Shown: positions 17,365 through 30,754, counted from the stretch's first letter. The stretch is 64,000 nt of DNA from Desulfovibrio intestinalis (GCF_014202345.1 NZ_JACHGO010000001.1:124001-188000), one strand, 5' to 3'. The notes: generated from the letters alone by a model not told the origin. Translations and numbers: made by a program.

Positions 17365-17946
17365 ATGAACGGCATGTGGTTTGTGCGCCACGGTGCTTTG
17401 CCGCCCAACCCGGAGCGGCGTATCGTGGGGAATCGTGATATCCCTCTCAGTCCAGCCGGGCGGGAGCAGATACGCGTTCTGGCCCGCGACTTCATGCCCA
17501 TATTGGCGGGAAGACTGGCGGCAGTGGTGTCCTCGGACCTGGGGCGTTGCCGTGAAACCGCGTCCATTCTTCTGACCGGAAATGAATGGGCCGCCAGCCC
17601 GCCCCCGATACATCTGGAACCAGACCTGCGCGAGCTGAATCTGGGCCAGTGGCAGGGCCTCACCAAAGCCGAAATTGAACAGCGCTTTCCCGGTCAATAC
17701 GACGCTCGTGGCCGGAATTTCCCCCATTATTGCCCCGAAGGCGGCGAGAGTTTCGCGCAGTTGCAAAACCGCGCACTTGATGCCGTAAACCGCTGGCGGC
17801 GGCATTACCCCACAGGTACGCTGCTGGTTGTGGCGCATGCGGGCGTTATTCGCAGCTTGCTGGCCTACTACATGGCGCTACCGCTCAACGATGTGCTGCG
17901 CATCCCGCAAGAATACGCATGCCAGACCTTTGTGCCTGAATGGTAA
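17365..17946 (+). CDS. Histidine phosphatase superfamily protein
   Basis: A 193-residue phosphatase of the phosphoglycerate-mutase / CobC / ribazole phosphatase group. The catalytic histidine is in the N-terminal WFVRHGALPPNPE; the second is in LVVAHAGVIRSLL. An RELNLGQWQGLT loop and a PEGGESF segment match alpha-ribazole-phosphatase-like members. ATG 17365 follows a GGAG site; the frame is open 39 nt further up. A 256-nt gap separates it from the coupled operon, so it may have its own promoter. A terminator follows at 18248. The substrate cannot be read from sequence; a phosphorylated cofactor intermediate is plausible given the neighbours. Confidence 0.85.
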   Translation: MNGMWFVRHGALPPNPERRIVGNRDIPLSPAGREQIRVLARDFMPILAGRLAAVVSSDLGRCRETASILLTGNEWAASPPPIHLEPDLRELNLGQWQGLTKAEIEQRFPGQYDARGRNFPHYCPEGGESFAQLQNRALDAVNRWRRHYPTGTLLVVAHAGVIRSLLAYYMALPLNDVLRIPQEYACQTFVPEW

Positions 17947-17979
17947 GCGCTGGCGAGCCTGCCTGCTTCGTTTGATATT

Positions 17980-18221
17980 TTAGAGCACTTTTACTTTGAA
18001 ATGCTCAGGCTACTGCGTAAGCAGATGCCCGCCGTGGAGACGTAAGTGCAGCTTCAGCCGTTGGCCTATAAGGGCTTGGCTGGACCCTAGACGGGACCGT
18101 ATTATGGGGCAGGACAGCACTGCTACGGAGTAAGACAGTATTGCTAGCTATTGGCGTGGTTAAACGCCACAGCCAGCGTGTCTTAAACTTTGGATATATT
18201 TTTAAAGTTAACCCGCTCTAG
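17980..18221 (+). repeat. MITE-like element, subfamily A, long copy
   Basis: The left end is TTAGAGCACTTTTACTTTGA and the right end is TTTAAAGTTAACCCGCTCTA, which are related as inverted repeats. The first 70 bp match the copy at 32935-33085, and the last 60 bp also match it; about 90 bp of extra DNA lies between. It lies between the phosphatase stop and the terminator at 18248. No ORF. Confidence 0.65.
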
Positions 18222-18247
18222 AGTTGAGCAAGGGTAATTGATTAGAA

Positions 18248-18284
18248 CAGGCGCAGGCGAGTGAATCTCGCCTGCGCCTGTTTT
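18248..18284 (+). terminator. Intrinsic terminator of the mop-linked block
   Basis: A perfect 14-bp stem (CAGGCGCAGGCGAG, loop TGAAT, reverse complement) is followed by TTTT. It ends the plus-strand genes and also faces the minus-strand gene at 18343. Confidence 0.85.
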
Positions 18285-18342
18285 GCTGCCGGAATTTGAG
18301 AACAAATCCCGGGGGGTATTTCACGAATAAAATGCTTTGCTC

Positions 18343-18894
18343 TTACCGCAATTGCAAATTCACGCCGTTTTCGTCAAAAATCTGAATGCCCAATGAAATA
18401 TACTTTTCTGCCAATACGGCAGGGGACATATCAAGGGACAAATGGCGCAATTCTTCATGGCTGAAACTGGTGAGCCAGCGTGCAGCCTCAAGCCCCAGCG
18501 GGGCCAGTTGCGCCAGCGGGGTGAAAAGAATCGCCGGGCAGGTTTTGTAGACGTACAGGTTGCCGTTGATGAGCACAAAGGGGAAGAGGCCGCAGGCCAC
18601 GGGCCGCCCTTCGCGGGGCAGCCCACAACCCTTTGATGTGCAGGACTTGCAGCCGCGGCCATCCATATAGGCCGTGTCGGCGTTGAGCATGCAAAAGTCT
18701 TTTTCTATTCTGGGGTGCAGTTGCCGGGGCAGCAAAGCCATAGGAAAGGGTTCGTTGGAATCCTGAGGCCCGCAGCAGTAGCGGCAACCGCCGCAGTAGC
18801 CGTTTTGCAGCCAGCCGTCTCGCCAGCGCAAGTTCTTGCGGCGCGGAAAAAGCCCCCGCCATTTCTCAAGATAATCCCAGAATCTTTTACCCAC
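18343..18894 (-). CDS. YkgJ-family cysteine-cluster protein
   Basis: A 183-residue protein with the cysteine pattern of the YkgJ / UPF0153 group, thought to bind zinc or an Fe-S cluster: NGYCGGCRYCCG near residue 33, FCMLN near 68, CKSCTSKGCGLP near 82, VACGLFPF near 100 and KTCPAI near 118. The GCGLPxxxRPxxCxxFPF layout is the family core. It is the last gene of a minus-strand group that starts with the mdtJI-like pair, 27 nt after mdtI. Function unknown. Confidence 0.8.
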   Translation of the reverse strand: MGKRFWDYLEKWRGLFPRRKNLRWRDGWLQNGYCGGCRYCCGPQDSNEPFPMALLPRQLHPRIEKDFCMLNADTAYMDGRGCKSCTSKGCGLPREGRPVACGLFPFVLINGNLYVYKTCPAILFTPLAQLAPLGLEAARWLTSFSHEELRHLSLDMSPAVLAEKYISLGIQIFDENGVNLQLR

Positions 18895-18921
18895 AATTGC
18901 CTCCCGGCAGGTTTCCCCGCC

Positions 18922-19260
18922 TCAACTCATATGCAAAAGCACCATACCTGTCATGAGCAGGCCCATACCTGCGAAGGCGCAGGGCCGAAGCTTTTGGCTG
19001 AAAAACAGCCAGCCCCCAAGGGATGTGCCCAGGATGCCGAAGCTGCCCCACATGGCATACGCCACGGCCAGGTCCATATTGCGCACAGCCAGCGACAGAC
19101 AGTAAAAAGCCAGACCCACCAGGGCCAGAGAAAAAAAACCCAGCCAGCGGCGGCGAAACCCGCCGGATTTTGCCAGCAGAAGATTTGCCAGCACGTCCAG
19201 AGCGGCAGCCAGCACAACCAGCAGCAGAGAAAGATTGAAAAACGAGGTGACGGCTTGCAT
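18922..19260 (-). CDS. mdtI: SMR-family exporter subunit, MdtI-like
   Basis: A 112-residue small multidrug resistance protein with four predicted membrane helices. It resembles E. coli MdtI, the partner in a spermidine exporter: LDVLANLLLAKSGGFRRRWLGFFSLA, then VRNMDLAVAYAMWGSFGI in the third helix. It lacks the membrane-embedded Glu of EmrE but has the conserved ALDVLAN segment. Its ATG overlaps the stop of the partner gene (TAATG), as expected for a heterodimer made in equal amounts. Polyamine transport is inferred from similarity. Confidence 0.8.
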   Translation of the reverse strand: MQAVTSFFNLSLLLVVLAAALDVLANLLLAKSGGFRRRWLGFFSLALVGLAFYCLSLAVRNMDLAVAYAMWGSFGILGTSLGGWLFFSQKLRPCAFAGMGLLMTGMVLLHMS

Positions 19261-19706
19261 TATGCGTCCCCCCCGGCTCTGGATTGACTATGCATGCTCC
19301 CTGCGGCGGAAGTGGGCCGTGCCGCCGGGTGAATGCCATCGTTCTTGTCTTCCTTTCCATGCCCGGTACCGTGGTGAACCAGCAGGGCCCCGGCCAGCAC
19401 GCAGGCGAGGCCAAGGGCGCGCTTCAGCGTCATGCTTTCGCCAAGCAGGGCCACGCTGCACAAGGTGATGAGGGTCAGCCCTAGCCCTTCCCAAAAGGCG
19501 AATGCCACGCCTACAGGCAGGCCCGTGGTGGCCTTGGCCAACATATAGTACGACAGGCCGATGGCCAGCCACATGAGCGCCAGCCCCAGCAGGGCGGCGT
19601 GGGCAAAGCTCCAGCCCTGGGCCATTTTCATAACTGTGGTTCCGGCTACTTCAAAAACAATGGCTCCCATAAGGCAGAACCAGTGATAAGGTTTGGTCAC
19701 AAGCAT
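19260..19706 (-). CDS. mdtJ: SMR-family exporter subunit, MdtJ-like
   Basis: A 148-residue partner of the MdtI-like protein. It has four helices, with the active Glu in IVFEVAGTTVMKMAQGWSF (first helix) and VAFAFWEGLGLTLIT in the third. E. coli MdtJ is about 121 residues; here a hydrophilic tail of about 30 residues follows the last helix. Together with MdtI it should form a proton-coupled exporter of polyamines or cationic drugs. The gene comes first in the pair; its upstream gap (19707-20345) holds a MITE-like copy. Confidence 0.82.
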   Translation of the reverse strand: MLVTKPYHWFCLMGAIVFEVAGTTVMKMAQGWSFAHAALLGLALMWLAIGLSYYMLAKATTGLPVGVAFAFWEGLGLTLITLCSVALLGESMTLKRALGLACVLAGALLVHHGTGHGKEDKNDGIHPAARPTSAAGSMHSQSRAGGDA

Positions 19707-20035
19707 TGTGTCCTCGCAAATTTGGCAAATTGGGGATTTTTTTAAGCAGATTCTCAGGTAAATTTCCCGGGCAGTTGTTCTGCACTGAATTTTACCCGAG
19801 ACCGAAAGCAGAAAAGGCGCTGGCCACCTGTTGTGGCATCACGCCAAGGGAAGTTTTGCCTGCGAGGAATTAGAGAAAGGACCGCCAATAGCGTTCTTCA
19901 GGGTAGCCGCAAAACGAGCGGCCTTGGTTATACTGGTGATCAAAAATTGGCTTCATATTTATAGTATATGTACTGCCAGATAGCTTGGCAAGGGCGTACT
20001 GTGGCAGCGAATTTCAAGTGCAGATATTTTGAGAT
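19707..20035. other. Intergenic region without a gene
   Basis: About 330 nt upstream of mdtJ. I found no ORF with codon character and no RNA gene. The only structure I saw is weak partial dyads near 19755-19800. Promoter signals for mdtJ are probably here but are not clear. Confidence 0.5.
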
Positions 20036-20187
20036 CTGGAGCAGATTGATTGGAAAGCGTTTTATACTTTAACGTTACCATTCTGCCAAAGGCTGCAAGT
20101 TCAGGCAGAATCCTCGCATATTACGGCGCATAATACTCTTGTGTAGTTTTTGAACATGTGGGCTTTTTCAACGTTAAAATGCTCTGG
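20036..20187 (-). repeat. MITE-like element, subfamily B, inverted copy
   Basis: Exactly 152 bp. Read on minus it starts CCAGAGCATTTTAACGTTGA and ends TCAATCTGCTCCAG. These ends match the left and right ends of the copy at 49406-49557. The middle, with two related GGATTCTGC and TTGGCAGAAT arms, also aligns. Non-coding. Confidence 0.75.
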
Positions 20188-20345
20188 TTTACAGATCATG
20201 CGTCAACAAACGATGGTATGTTGCGAGGGCGGTATTGAAAGAGCAGGCTTACGCTCAGGCGTATATCCACTCCCTAAAAGCAAACCAGCCGCCAATTGAA
20301 CGGTTACTGCGATTTTGCGCATCTGCTCACAGCATTTGAAAGAAA

Positions 20346-20373
20346 ACCCCCGGCTTCAAATGAAGCCGGGGGT
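20346..20373 (-). terminator. Intrinsic terminator of the gua-tat-his operon
   Basis: A 12-bp perfect stem, ACCCCCGGCTTC, with a 4-nt loop. On minus it is followed by TTTTCTTTC. It lies 24 nt after the hisA stop. Confidence 0.85.
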
Positions 20374-20396
20374 AAATAGTTGCTGATATTCTATAG

Positions 20397-21143
20397 CTAT
20401 TTTTGTGCGCCAGCCTGGGCATCTATCCAGGCATTGGCTTCCGCCAGATTAAGCGTTCCCTCATAAAGGGCGCGCCCGCTCACCGCGCCAGCAAGGCTGG
20501 TGGTGCGGGTAAGGGGATAGAGATTCTGCACATCTTTAAGCGTGGCCACGCCACCCGCCGCAATGACGGGCACGGTGGAAAGCCGCGCCAGATGTTCCAG
20601 AGCAGCCACATTAACGCCACACTGCATGCCGTCGCGTTCAATGTCTGTATAGATAACAAAGGCCGCACCGTCTTCAAGCAGGCGGGGCAGGGCCGAATCT
20701 ACGGTCATTCCAGTATCTTCCACCCATCCACGGCTTTTGAGGCGGCCGCCTTCAGCATCAAGCGAAACACCGATCTGACCGGGAAAGGCCTTGCACATTG
20801 CGGCAAAAAGCTCGGGCTGTTCAAGCGCGAGAGTGCCGATAATAAGGCGGCTGACTCCGGCTTCAAGGTAGGCTTCAGCAGTTTTCATATCGCGGATACC
20901 GCCGCCAAGTTGCACGGGAATGGCAAGGGCGGTGCAGATATCACGTACGATGTGGCGGCTTTGGGCAGCGCCGTCAAAAGCGCCGTCGAGGTCCACCACA
21001 TGCAGCCAGCGGGCGCCGGCTTCTTCCCATGCCTTGGCTGCGTCAACCGGGCTTTCGGCAAAAACCGTGCTCTCGTGGGCGCGGCCCTGCTTGAGGCGCA
21101 CGGCTTTGCCGTTTTGAATGTCTACCGCGGGAAAAAGAATCAT
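20397..21143 (-). CDS. hisA: HisA, ProFAR isomerase of histidine synthesis
   Basis: 1-(5-phosphoribosyl)-5-[(5-phosphoribosylamino)methylideneamino]imidazole-4-carboxamide isomerase, step four of histidine synthesis. At 248 residues it has the normal length of the (beta-alpha)8 barrel. Motifs: [16 protein letters not shown] with catalytic Asp8, [26 protein letters not shown] with the second Asp, and [12 protein letters not shown]. Its start overlaps the upstream lipoprotein stop by 4 nt. It is the last gene of a seven-gene minus-strand run that ends at the terminator near 20346. Confidence 0.97.
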   Translation of the reverse strand: MILFPAVDIQNGKAVRLKQGRAHESTVFAESPVDAAKAWEEAGARWLHVVDLDGAFDGAAQSRHIVRDICTALAIPVQLGGGIRDMKTAEAYLEAGVSRLIIGTLALEQPELFAAMCKAFPGQIGVSLDAEGGRLKSRGWVEDTGMTVDSALPRLLEDGAAFVIYTDIERDGMQCGVNVAALEHLARLSTVPVIAAGGVATLKDVQNLYPLTRTTSLAGAVSGRALYEGTLNLAEANAWIDAQAGAQK

Positions 21144-21802
21144 AATCCCAAATCCTTCACTGCCTTGCGCATACCTTCTACCGTGAGGTCCTCAGCGCTG
21201 ACCCACTGGCCCTTACGCTTCAAGAAGGAGCCCATATTGAGCAGGTTTTCCGTCAGACCCAGCTGCTTTTCTTCGAAGACAGAGCGGTCCATTATGCTGC
21301 CCGTATCAACGCGCAACAAAAAGAACTCTACCCGCACATGGGCTGACTGGGTCACGCCAGCCGTGGAGCCTTCGCGTTCATGCCAGTCAAGCACCTGAGG
21401 AATGAGCAGCACCTGTGCGCCCTGCTTTTTGCCGTATTCGATCCAGCGGGGCAGGGCCTGGGGCTGTTCTGAACTGTGGAACGTTGTCAGGTCTTTGGGC
21501 AGGGTGCGCAGGCTGATGAACTTGTACTGCCGATTGGTGTCGGTGGTGAGGACGTGGCGCAGGCGCATGTCCAGAGCCATCAGCATATCTTCGGGAGTGC
21601 GCCCCTGATTTTCAGGAATGCGCCCCATAATAAGCTGGCTGGCGTTGATGGGCTGGGTAAAGGGAGCAACCGTTACGGTGTAGGTGCCAGAAAGGTTGCG
21701 CGGCACGTCAGCCGTGCTGCGGGGGCGTTTGGAGCAGGCACCCAAAGCCAGAACAAGACTCAGTACGATGAGTAGCAGTATATTCAGGCGAGTATGCATC
21801 AA
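21140..21802 (-). CDS. Conserved lipoprotein between hisB and hisA
   Basis: A 220-residue predicted lipoprotein. Its signal is [20 protein letters not shown] with lipobox LGAC (Cys23). The mature part has [30 protein letters not shown] and [15 protein letters not shown]. This looks like a periplasmic or outer-membrane domain of the type that senses or joins envelope proteins, but I cannot name a family. It overlaps hisB upstream and hisA downstream by 4 nt, so it is co-translated with histidine genes although it is not a histidine enzyme. Confidence 0.75.
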   Translation of the reverse strand: MMHTRLNILLLIVLSLVLALGACSKRPRSTADVPRNLSGTYTVTVAPFTQPINASQLIMGRIPENQGRTPEDMLMALDMRLRHVLTTDTNRQYKFISLRTLPKDLTTFHSSEQPQALPRWIEYGKKQGAQVLLIPQVLDWHEREGSTAGVTQSAHVRVEFFLLRVDTGSIMDRSVFEEKQLGLTENLLNMGSFLKRKGQWVSAEDLTVEGMRKAVKDLGL

Positions 21803-22395
21803 TCAAGGCCTCCCTTGGTGCTGCGTATGGTTGTGCCGTGCCGCCGCACTGCCTGAGCCAGGGCAAGCCCCAGGCCTTTGGCTGCGGATTCCAGCAGATG
21901 ATGCCCATTCTTGCCGTAGCGCATGTCCACATGCAGATTGCAGCGTGCGCCACTTGCAAGGGCTTTGTAGTATTCACGCCAGAGGTCTTTTTCCTCACCG
22001 GCAAGTACTGGGGGCAGCAGTTCGTCGCCGCGCCATTCAAGCCAGGGACGACCTGAAATATCCACTGTCACTTCGGTCAGGGCCTCGTCCATAGGCACCC
22101 GCCCGTAACCAACGCGGGCAATTCCTACACGGTCGCCCAGAGCCTCAAGTAACGCTTTGCCCAGGGTCAGGCCAACGTCTTCGGCTGTGTGGTGGGCGTC
22201 CACTTCCATATCGCCTTCGCAAATCAGGGTGAGATCCATGCCCGCCCAGAAAGCAGTGAGGGTCAGCATGTGGTCCAGCAGGCCAAAGCCCGTTCTGATT
22301 TCCGTTTTGCCCTGACCGTCCAGGGTCAGTTCAAGGCGGATGTCAGTTTCGGCGCTGGTGCGTGTCTGGGTGGACATGCGCGGAGCTTTGGTCAT
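21799..22395 (-). CDS. hisB: HisB, imidazoleglycerol-phosphate dehydratase
   Basis: Dehydrates imidazoleglycerol phosphate in histidine synthesis, using manganese. 198 residues, the monofunctional length, without the phosphatase part found in E. coli. Motifs: [36 protein letters not shown] and a second [18 protein letters not shown] give the His-rich metal sites. Start overlaps the tatC stop (ATGA). The rest of the pathway, apart from hisA, is not in the window. Confidence 0.97.
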   Translation of the reverse strand: MTKAPRMSTQTRTSAETDIRLELTLDGQGKTEIRTGFGLLDHMLTLTAFWAGMDLTLICEGDMEVDAHHTAEDVGLTLGKALLEALGDRVGIARVGYGRVPMDEALTEVTVDISGRPWLEWRGDELLPPVLAGEEKDLWREYYKALASGARCNLHVDMRYGKNGHHLLESAAKGLGLALAQAVRRHGTTIRSTKGGLD

Positions 22396-23768
22396 GCTTC
22401 CTCCGAAGGATGGGCTGCCTTGGCTTTTTGCGAACTTTCAGATGCTTCACCTGAAGCCGCTTCGCCGTCTTCTTTTTCGTCTTCGCTCTTTTTGGGCTTG
22501 CGCCCAAAGGCGGCAGCCACCCATATGCTTATTTCATACAATACAAGCATGGGGCAAGCCATGAGCAGCTGTGAAACCACGTCCGGCGGCGTAAGAACGG
22601 CGGCCACGATAAAAATACCCAAAACGGCGTAGCGCCGCGCTTTGCGCATCATCGTTGCGGTAATGACGCCCATGCGCGCTAAAAAGAAGGCGAACAGCGG
22701 CATTTCAAAGATAATGCCAAAAGCCAGAATTAACTTGAGCACAAAACTCAGGTAATCGCTGACCTTGGGCATGGCCACAATTTCTTCAGTGGCAAAGCTC
22801 ACAAAGAAGCTGAACGCGTAGGGAAATACCACAAAGTAGCAGAATGCCCCGCCGCACACGAAAAATACAGCCGACATGACCGCTATGGGAATAATGTATT
22901 TTTTTTCTTCTTCGTACAGCCCTGGCGCAATAAAGGACCATATTTGATAGAAAATCACCGGGCTGGACACAAATACGCCTGCCACCACAGCGATATACAT
23001 GCGCGTGAAAAAGCCTTCGGGCAGGGTGGTGTAAATTGCGTGCGAACCCTTGGGCAAAACAGCCAGCAAGGGGTTCACCAGAGCGTCAAAGATGGGATCA
23101 ACAACGGCCCAGCAAGCAAAAAAGCCAACAGCGATGGCAATACAGCAGCGAACAATGCGCCCGCGCAGTTCACCAAGGTGGTCCATAAGGCCCATTGACT
23201 TGCCTTGCTCGTCCTCGTCGTCATCTTCATCGTCATCAGTGGGCGCAGGAAGCTGGCCGCCCGGTGCTGCGGGAATGGGAAGATCATCCCCAGACGTGCC
23301 TGTGGGCGGAAAAGGACTCGCCGGAGGCAGGGGGGGCTGGCCGCCCGAAGCGGGGGCTGGTGCATTTACGCCAGAAGCAGCATCAGCCGTTCCAGAAGAT
23401 TCTTGCGTGGCTGCGCCGTCGGCGGGCTGAGACGCAGGGGATTCCTGCTGCTCTTCAGGTGATGCGCTAGGTGATGCATTTGACGAAATGTCTGGCGCAA
23501 CATTTGCCGATGCGTCTGCTGCCGTGGCTTTTACAGGTTCTGTTGTGGCATTTTCCGTAACAGCGCCGGAATCCGCTTCAGCGGGTTGCACGGATTGTTG
23601 TTCGGAAGACGCGGCAGAGGCCGCCATCTGACTGGCGGCCTCAAGGTCGATATGGTTGATGACAGACAGGGCGGCGGATGCTTCCGCCGTCTGATCAGAC
23701 TCCTGGTGTGTAGCAGTCGTGCTGTCAGTAGATGCCTGTTCGAGTGGTGCTTTTTTCTCTTCGGTCAT
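22392..23768 (-). CDS. tatC: TatC with a long disordered N-terminal extension
   Basis: Twin-arginine translocase core receptor, which binds RR signal peptides of folded, often cofactor-bearing proteins. The TatC core begins near residue 191 ([17 protein letters not shown]) and has the usual membrane segments, with [19 protein letters not shown] and [20 protein letters not shown]. The first 190 residues are Ala, Ser, Pro, Glu-rich, with an acidic [10 protein letters not shown] run, and are probably disordered and cytoplasmic. The C-terminus after the last helix is charged too. Total length is 458 against about 250 for typical TatC. It overlaps tatB upstream by 4 nt. Confidence 0.93.
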   Translation of the reverse strand: MTEEKKAPLEQASTDSTTATHQESDQTAEASAALSVINHIDLEAASQMAASAASSEQQSVQPAEADSGAVTENATTEPVKATAADASANVAPDISSNASPSASPEEQQESPASQPADGAATQESSGTADAASGVNAPAPASGGQPPLPPASPFPPTGTSGDDLPIPAAPGGQLPAPTDDDEDDDEDEQGKSMGLMDHLGELRGRIVRCCIAIAVGFFACWAVVDPIFDALVNPLLAVLPKGSHAIYTTLPEGFFTRMYIAVVAGVFVSSPVIFYQIWSFIAPGLYEEEKKYIIPIAVMSAVFFVCGGAFCYFVVFPYAFSFFVSFATEEIVAMPKVSDYLSFVLKLILAFGIIFEMPLFAFFLARMGVITATMMRKARRYAVLGIFIVAAVLTPPDVVSQLLMACPMLVLYEISIWVAAAFGRKPKKSEDEKEDGEAASGEASESSQKAKAAHPSEEA

Positions 23769-24403
23769 GCCTTGCCGCCGTTGTCAGAAACTGTTGCGGT
23801 CTGGGCCAGACGGGCCTCCGCCTCACGAACTTCGGCTTCAGTTCGGGCAAGGGCTTCGGCCAGCGGGCTGCCTGCAGGCGGAACAGGCACGCCAGCTTCA
23901 ACCGAAGGCGTTGCCGCCCCGGAAGCAGTGGGAGCCTGTGGCTGCTCTGCGGCTGGTGCGGTTTCCGGCGAATCTTGCACGGCAGCTTGCCCTTCAACCG
24001 GAGCCTGCGCCGTAGCCTCGCCGGGATGCACAGCCGTGGTGTCCAGCACAGCTTCCGCCGCAGGAGTTTCCTGCGGGGATGTTGCCGTGCCTTCGCCAGG
24101 AGCTTGTTGCCCGTCTGCCACAGCCGAGGTCGCAGCCGCTGCCTCAGCCGCTTGCGTGGCGGCCTTTGCAGCTTCTGCTTCAGCGGCTTCTCTGGCAGCT
24201 TTGGCAGCTTCTTTTTTACGTTTTTTCTGCTCTTCCTCTTCAGCCTCGGCATTGAGGGTGCGCTGGAAGTCGGTGGAGACCCGGCGGAATTCGCCCAGGG
24301 CCTTGCCCAGAGTGCGCGATACGTTGGCCATACTCTTGGGACCAAGCACAATCAGGGCCACCACAAGGATGACCAGAAGTTCAGTGCTGCCTATACCGAA
24401 CAT
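23765..24403 (-). CDS. tatB: TatB/TatA-type translocase subunit with a long Ala/Pro/Glu tail
   Basis: The N-terminus MFGIGSTELLVILVVALIVLGP is the single membrane helix of Tat subunits, and the amphipathic helix MANVSRTLGKALGEFRRVS follows. Glu8 fits TatB rather than TatA. Residues about 55-100 are a charged coiled-coil-like Lys/Glu/Ala stretch, and the rest to 212 is low-complexity Ala/Pro/Glu. It starts 9 nt after the guaA stop and overlaps tatC. Which of TatA or TatB it functions as is not certain from sequence. Confidence 0.88.
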   Translation of the reverse strand: MFGIGSTELLVILVVALIVLGPKSMANVSRTLGKALGEFRRVSTDFQRTLNAEAEEEEQKKRKKEAAKAAREAAEAEAAKAATQAAEAAAATSAVADGQQAPGEGTATSPQETPAAEAVLDTTAVHPGEATAQAPVEGQAAVQDSPETAPAAEQPQAPTASGAATPSVEAGVPVPPAGSPLAEALARTEAEVREAEARLAQTATVSDNGGKA

Positions 24404-24412
24404 AGGGTTCTC

Positions 24413-25948
24413 CTATTCCCATTCAATGGTGCTGGGCGGCTTGGAGGACACGTCGTAAACCACGCGGTTGACGCCTTTGACTTCATTGATGATGCGTCCA
24501 GACATGCGCTCAATGAGCTCGGCGGGCAGGCGGGCCCAGTCAGCGGTCATTGCGTCCACACTGTCCACCACGCGCAGGGCGATAACATGCTCATAGGTGC
24601 GGCCATCGCCCATCACGCCCACGGTCTTGAGGGGCAGCAATACGGCAAATCCCTGCCACACTTTGCGATACCAGCCAGACTCGCGCAGCTCTTGCTGCAC
24701 GATCTTGTCTGCCTGACGCAGAATGGCAAGGCGTTCTTCCGTCACTTCGCCAAGCACGCGAATGGCAAGGCCGGGACCAGGGAAGGGGTGACGCCACACG
24801 ATTGAGTCGGGCATGCCCAGTTCGGCAGCGACTTTGCGCACTTCGTCCTTGAAGAGCTCACGCAGGGGTTCGATGAGCTTGAGCTTCATCGTATCGGGCA
24901 GGCCGCCCACATTGTGGTGGCTTTTGATAACGGCACTGGGGCCCTTGTGCGAGACGGATTCAATAACGTCGGGGTAAAGGGTGCCCTGGGCCAGAAAATC
25001 AACTTCAGAGAGTTTTTTGGCTTCTTCGTCAAAAATTTCAATGAAGGTATGACCAATGATTTTGCGCTTCTTTTCCGGATCTTCCACGCCCTTGAGCTTG
25101 GAGAGAAAACGCTCTTGCGCCTGAACAAAATTGAGGTTGAGGTCAAAGTGTTCACGCAGGTAGCTGACCACTTCGTCGCCCTCGCCGAGGCGCAGCAGGC
25201 CGTTATCCACAAAGATGCAGTGCAGGCGCCTGCCGATGGCCCTGTGCAGCAGTACGGCCACAACCGTGGAGTCGATGCCGCCGGAAAGGGCGCAGACCAC
25301 ATGTTTGTCGCCCACCTGTTCGGCCATTTCCTTGACCACGCGTTCCACGAAGGACGACATGGTCCAGTCGGGCTTGATGCCCACGACCTTGAACAGGAAG
25401 TTGTGCAGCATGCGCTCGCCGTCCACACTGTGGTGCACTTCGGGGTGGAACTGCACAGCGTAGATCTTGCGGCTTTCGTCGGCCATGGCCGCCACTTCAA
25501 GGGTGCTGGTGCTGGCCGTGACGGCAAAGCCGGACGGCGGAACCATAACCTTGTCGCCGTGGCTCATCCACACGCGGGAGGGGGAGGTGATGCCTTCCCA
25601 CAGGGCGCAGGGCGCGGTCAGATTGAGGTCGGCAGGACCGTATTCCCGGGTGAGGGATTGGGCCAGCTTGCCGCCAAGATTCTGGGCCAGCAGCTGCATG
25701 CCGTAGCAGATGCCAAGCACGGGTACGCCCAGCTCCAGAAAGCCGGGGTCCAGTGCGGGCGCGTCAGCTTCGCCAACACTGGCAGGGCCGCCCGAAAGAA
25801 TAACGGCCTGGGGCTTCATGGCCGCTACCTGTTCGGCGGTGGTCACGCAGGAGTGAATTTCAGAATATACCCCGGCCTCGCGCACGCGGCGTGCGATAAG
25901 CTGGGTAACTTGTGAACCGTAGTCTATAATAATGACCTTGCTGGGCAT
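24413..25948 (-). CDS. guaA: GMP synthase (glutamine-hydrolysing)
   Basis: Converts XMP to GMP with glutamine and ATP. 511 residues. The N-terminal class I amidotransferase domain has [15 protein letters not shown] (nucleophile Cys) and the [11 protein letters not shown]is/Glu pair. The ATP-pyrophosphatase P-loop is [13 protein letters not shown], and the dimerisation domain has [14 protein letters not shown] and ends KPPSTIEWE. The frame is open 60 nt upstream; ATG 25948 follows a GAGGA site and begins the conserved [10 protein letters not shown]. It lies 81 nt after guaB and is co-oriented with it. Confidence 0.98.
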   Translation of the reverse strand: MPSKVIIIDYGSQVTQLIARRVREAGVYSEIHSCVTTAEQVAAMKPQAVILSGGPASVGEADAPALDPGFLELGVPVLGICYGMQLLAQNLGGKLAQSLTREYGPADLNLTAPCALWEGITSPSRVWMSHGDKVMVPPSGFAVTASTSTLEVAAMADESRKIYAVQFHPEVHHSVDGERMLHNFLFKVVGIKPDWTMSSFVERVVKEMAEQVGDKHVVCALSGGIDSTVVAVLLHRAIGRRLHCIFVDNGLLRLGEGDEVVSYLREHFDLNLNFVQAQERFLSKLKGVEDPEKKRKIIGHTFIEIFDEEAKKLSEVDFLAQGTLYPDVIESVSHKGPSAVIKSHHNVGGLPDTMKLKLIEPLRELFKDEVRKVAAELGMPDSIVWRHPFPGPGLAIRVLGEVTEERLAILRQADKIVQQELRESGWYRKVWQGFAVLLPLKTVGVMGDGRTYEHVIALRVVDSVDAMTADWARLPAELIERMSGRIINEVKGVNRVVYDVSSKPPSTIEWE

Positions 25949-26029
25949 ATCGTCCTCATGATCTGTGTGCGTCCAGTGGGGGCGCACGGTTCCTGTGTGC
26001 AGAGGCATGCGGCGCAGGCGCGCCGCCGG

Positions 26030-29420
<3,391 letters not shown>

Positions 29421-29537
29421 ATATTTCGCGGCAAGGAGCGCCGTCGTAACGGCAACACCTCTTTGCGCCAGGGCTTTTCTGCCCTTGCCCTTTCCCGGGC
29501 GCAACGATAACATACCACCTCAAAGGGAGTTGGACTC

Positions 29538-29777
29538 ATGGCTGTAAAGTTGAAATTGACCCGCCTCGGCAGCAAAAAGCACCCCTTCTACCGGGTTGTG
29601 GCCGCCACTGACGAAACCCGTCGTGATGGCCGTCCGCTGGAATTCCTGGGCTACTATAACCCCATGAAAGATCCGATCGAAGTCAAGCTTGATGCGGATA
29701 AAATCAAGGAATGGCTGGCCCGTGGCGCTGAACCCACGGACACCGTGCGCTCCCTGATCAAGAAACACATGGCCTAG
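29538..29777 (+). CDS. rpsP: 30S ribosomal protein S16
   Basis: 79 residues, the normal length. The N-terminal [20 protein letters not shown] is typical S16, and [12 protein letters not shown] follows. An AAGGGAG site lies 8-14 nt before the ATG. It lies between ffh and khpA, the usual order in many proteobacteria (ffh-rpsP-rimM-trmD-rplS). Confidence 0.97.
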   Translation: MAVKLKLTRLGSKKHPFYRVVAATDETRRDGRPLEFLGYYNPMKDPIEVKLDADKIKEWLARGAEPTDTVRSLIKKHMA

Positions 29778-29932
29778 CGCATTCCGCTAAGCTTCCGCCA
29801 CGGCGGCAGACGCCCTGCGGCCTCCCAAATATGTTAACGCATATTGGGACAGGCCGTTTTGGGCAATATCGGCACTGCGCGCGGCCTTTACTGCTCCGGC
29901 TTTTCCGGCGCAGACCCCTTTGGAGGTACTCA

Positions 29933-30163
29933 ATGAAGGCCCTGATCGAATATATTGCCCGGTCCCTGGTAGATCATCCCGACGAAGTGCAGGTCAGCGA
30001 AGTGGAAGGCGAACAGACTACAGTTCTGGAACTCAAAGTTGCCAAGGAAGATCTGGGCAAGGTCATTGGCAAGCAGGGGCGCACGGCACGAGCCATGCGC
30101 ACCATTCTGAGCGCCGCATCCATCAAGTGCAAAAAACGCACTGTGCTGGAAATTCTGGAATAG
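29933..30163 (+). CDS. khpA: KhpA, KH-domain RNA-binding protein
   Basis: 76 residues with a single KH domain; the core [18 protein letters not shown] contains the GxxG loop. It binds RNA and works with KhpB/Jag in many bacteria. The chosen ATG 29933 follows a GGAGG site; the frame is open upstream but has no ribosome site there. Located between rpsP and rimM as in related genomes. Confidence 0.92.
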   Translation: MKALIEYIARSLVDHPDEVQVSEVEGEQTTVLELKVAKEDLGKVIGKQGRTARAMRTILSAASIKCKKRTVLEILE

Positions 30164-30174
30164 CGCCGAGTACT

Positions 30175-30714
30175 ATGGCGGATTCATGGATTCATATGGG
30201 CACGCTTGCGAGGCCCCACGGCATTAAAGGGGAGATCTGCATCGACTGGTATGCAGACTCTCCCCTGCTTTTGACTACCCCTCTCTGGATTCAGGCGGGC
30301 GATGCTGAACCGCGTCGTATCCGGCCTTTGGCCGTTCGCAGTCACAAGGGGCGTCCCCTGCTCTTGCTTGAGGGCGTGGCAGACCGCACCGCTGCTGAAA
30401 ACTTTCGTGGATATAAGCTGCTCACCAAGCGAGATTCCCTGCCAGAGCCGGAAGACGACGAAGTCTATCTGGAAGACCTGCTTGGCGGCGATGTGCTGTT
30501 GCCCGACGGGCAACGCATTGGTACGCTTGACCATTTCGAGTATCCCGCTGATCTTGAAATGTGGGTCATCATGACGGATGACGGCAAGGAAGTACTTTTT
30601 CCTGCAAGACCGGAATTCATCGTGGGCTTTGATGTGGATGCCCCGGCAGTGGTCATTGATCCACCGGAAGGATTATTGGATATTTATCTCTCGGATACTT
30701 CAGAGAAAAAGTAA
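30175..30714 (+). CDS. rimM: Ribosome maturation factor RimM
   Basis: 16S rRNA processing factor that binds S19 in the 30S head. 179 residues. RimM domain: MGTLARPHGIKGEICIDWYAD; PRC-barrel: EVYLEDLLGGDVLLPDGQRIGTLDHF and VLFPARPEFIVGFD. It starts 11 nt after khpA. In most bacteria trmD follows rimM; here a terminator and mutM follow instead, and trmD is at 42.9-44.2 kb on minus. Confidence 0.95.
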   Translation: MADSWIHMGTLARPHGIKGEICIDWYADSPLLLTTPLWIQAGDAEPRRIRPLAVRSHKGRPLLLLEGVADRTAAENFRGYKLLTKRDSLPEPEDDEVYLEDLLGGDVLLPDGQRIGTLDHFEYPADLEMWVIMTDDGKEVLFPARPEFIVGFDVDAPAVVIDPPEGLLDIYLSDTSEKK

Positions 30715-30754
30715 TGGCTGTTGGGGCGCTATCGCCTTACACCGAAATTTTATT

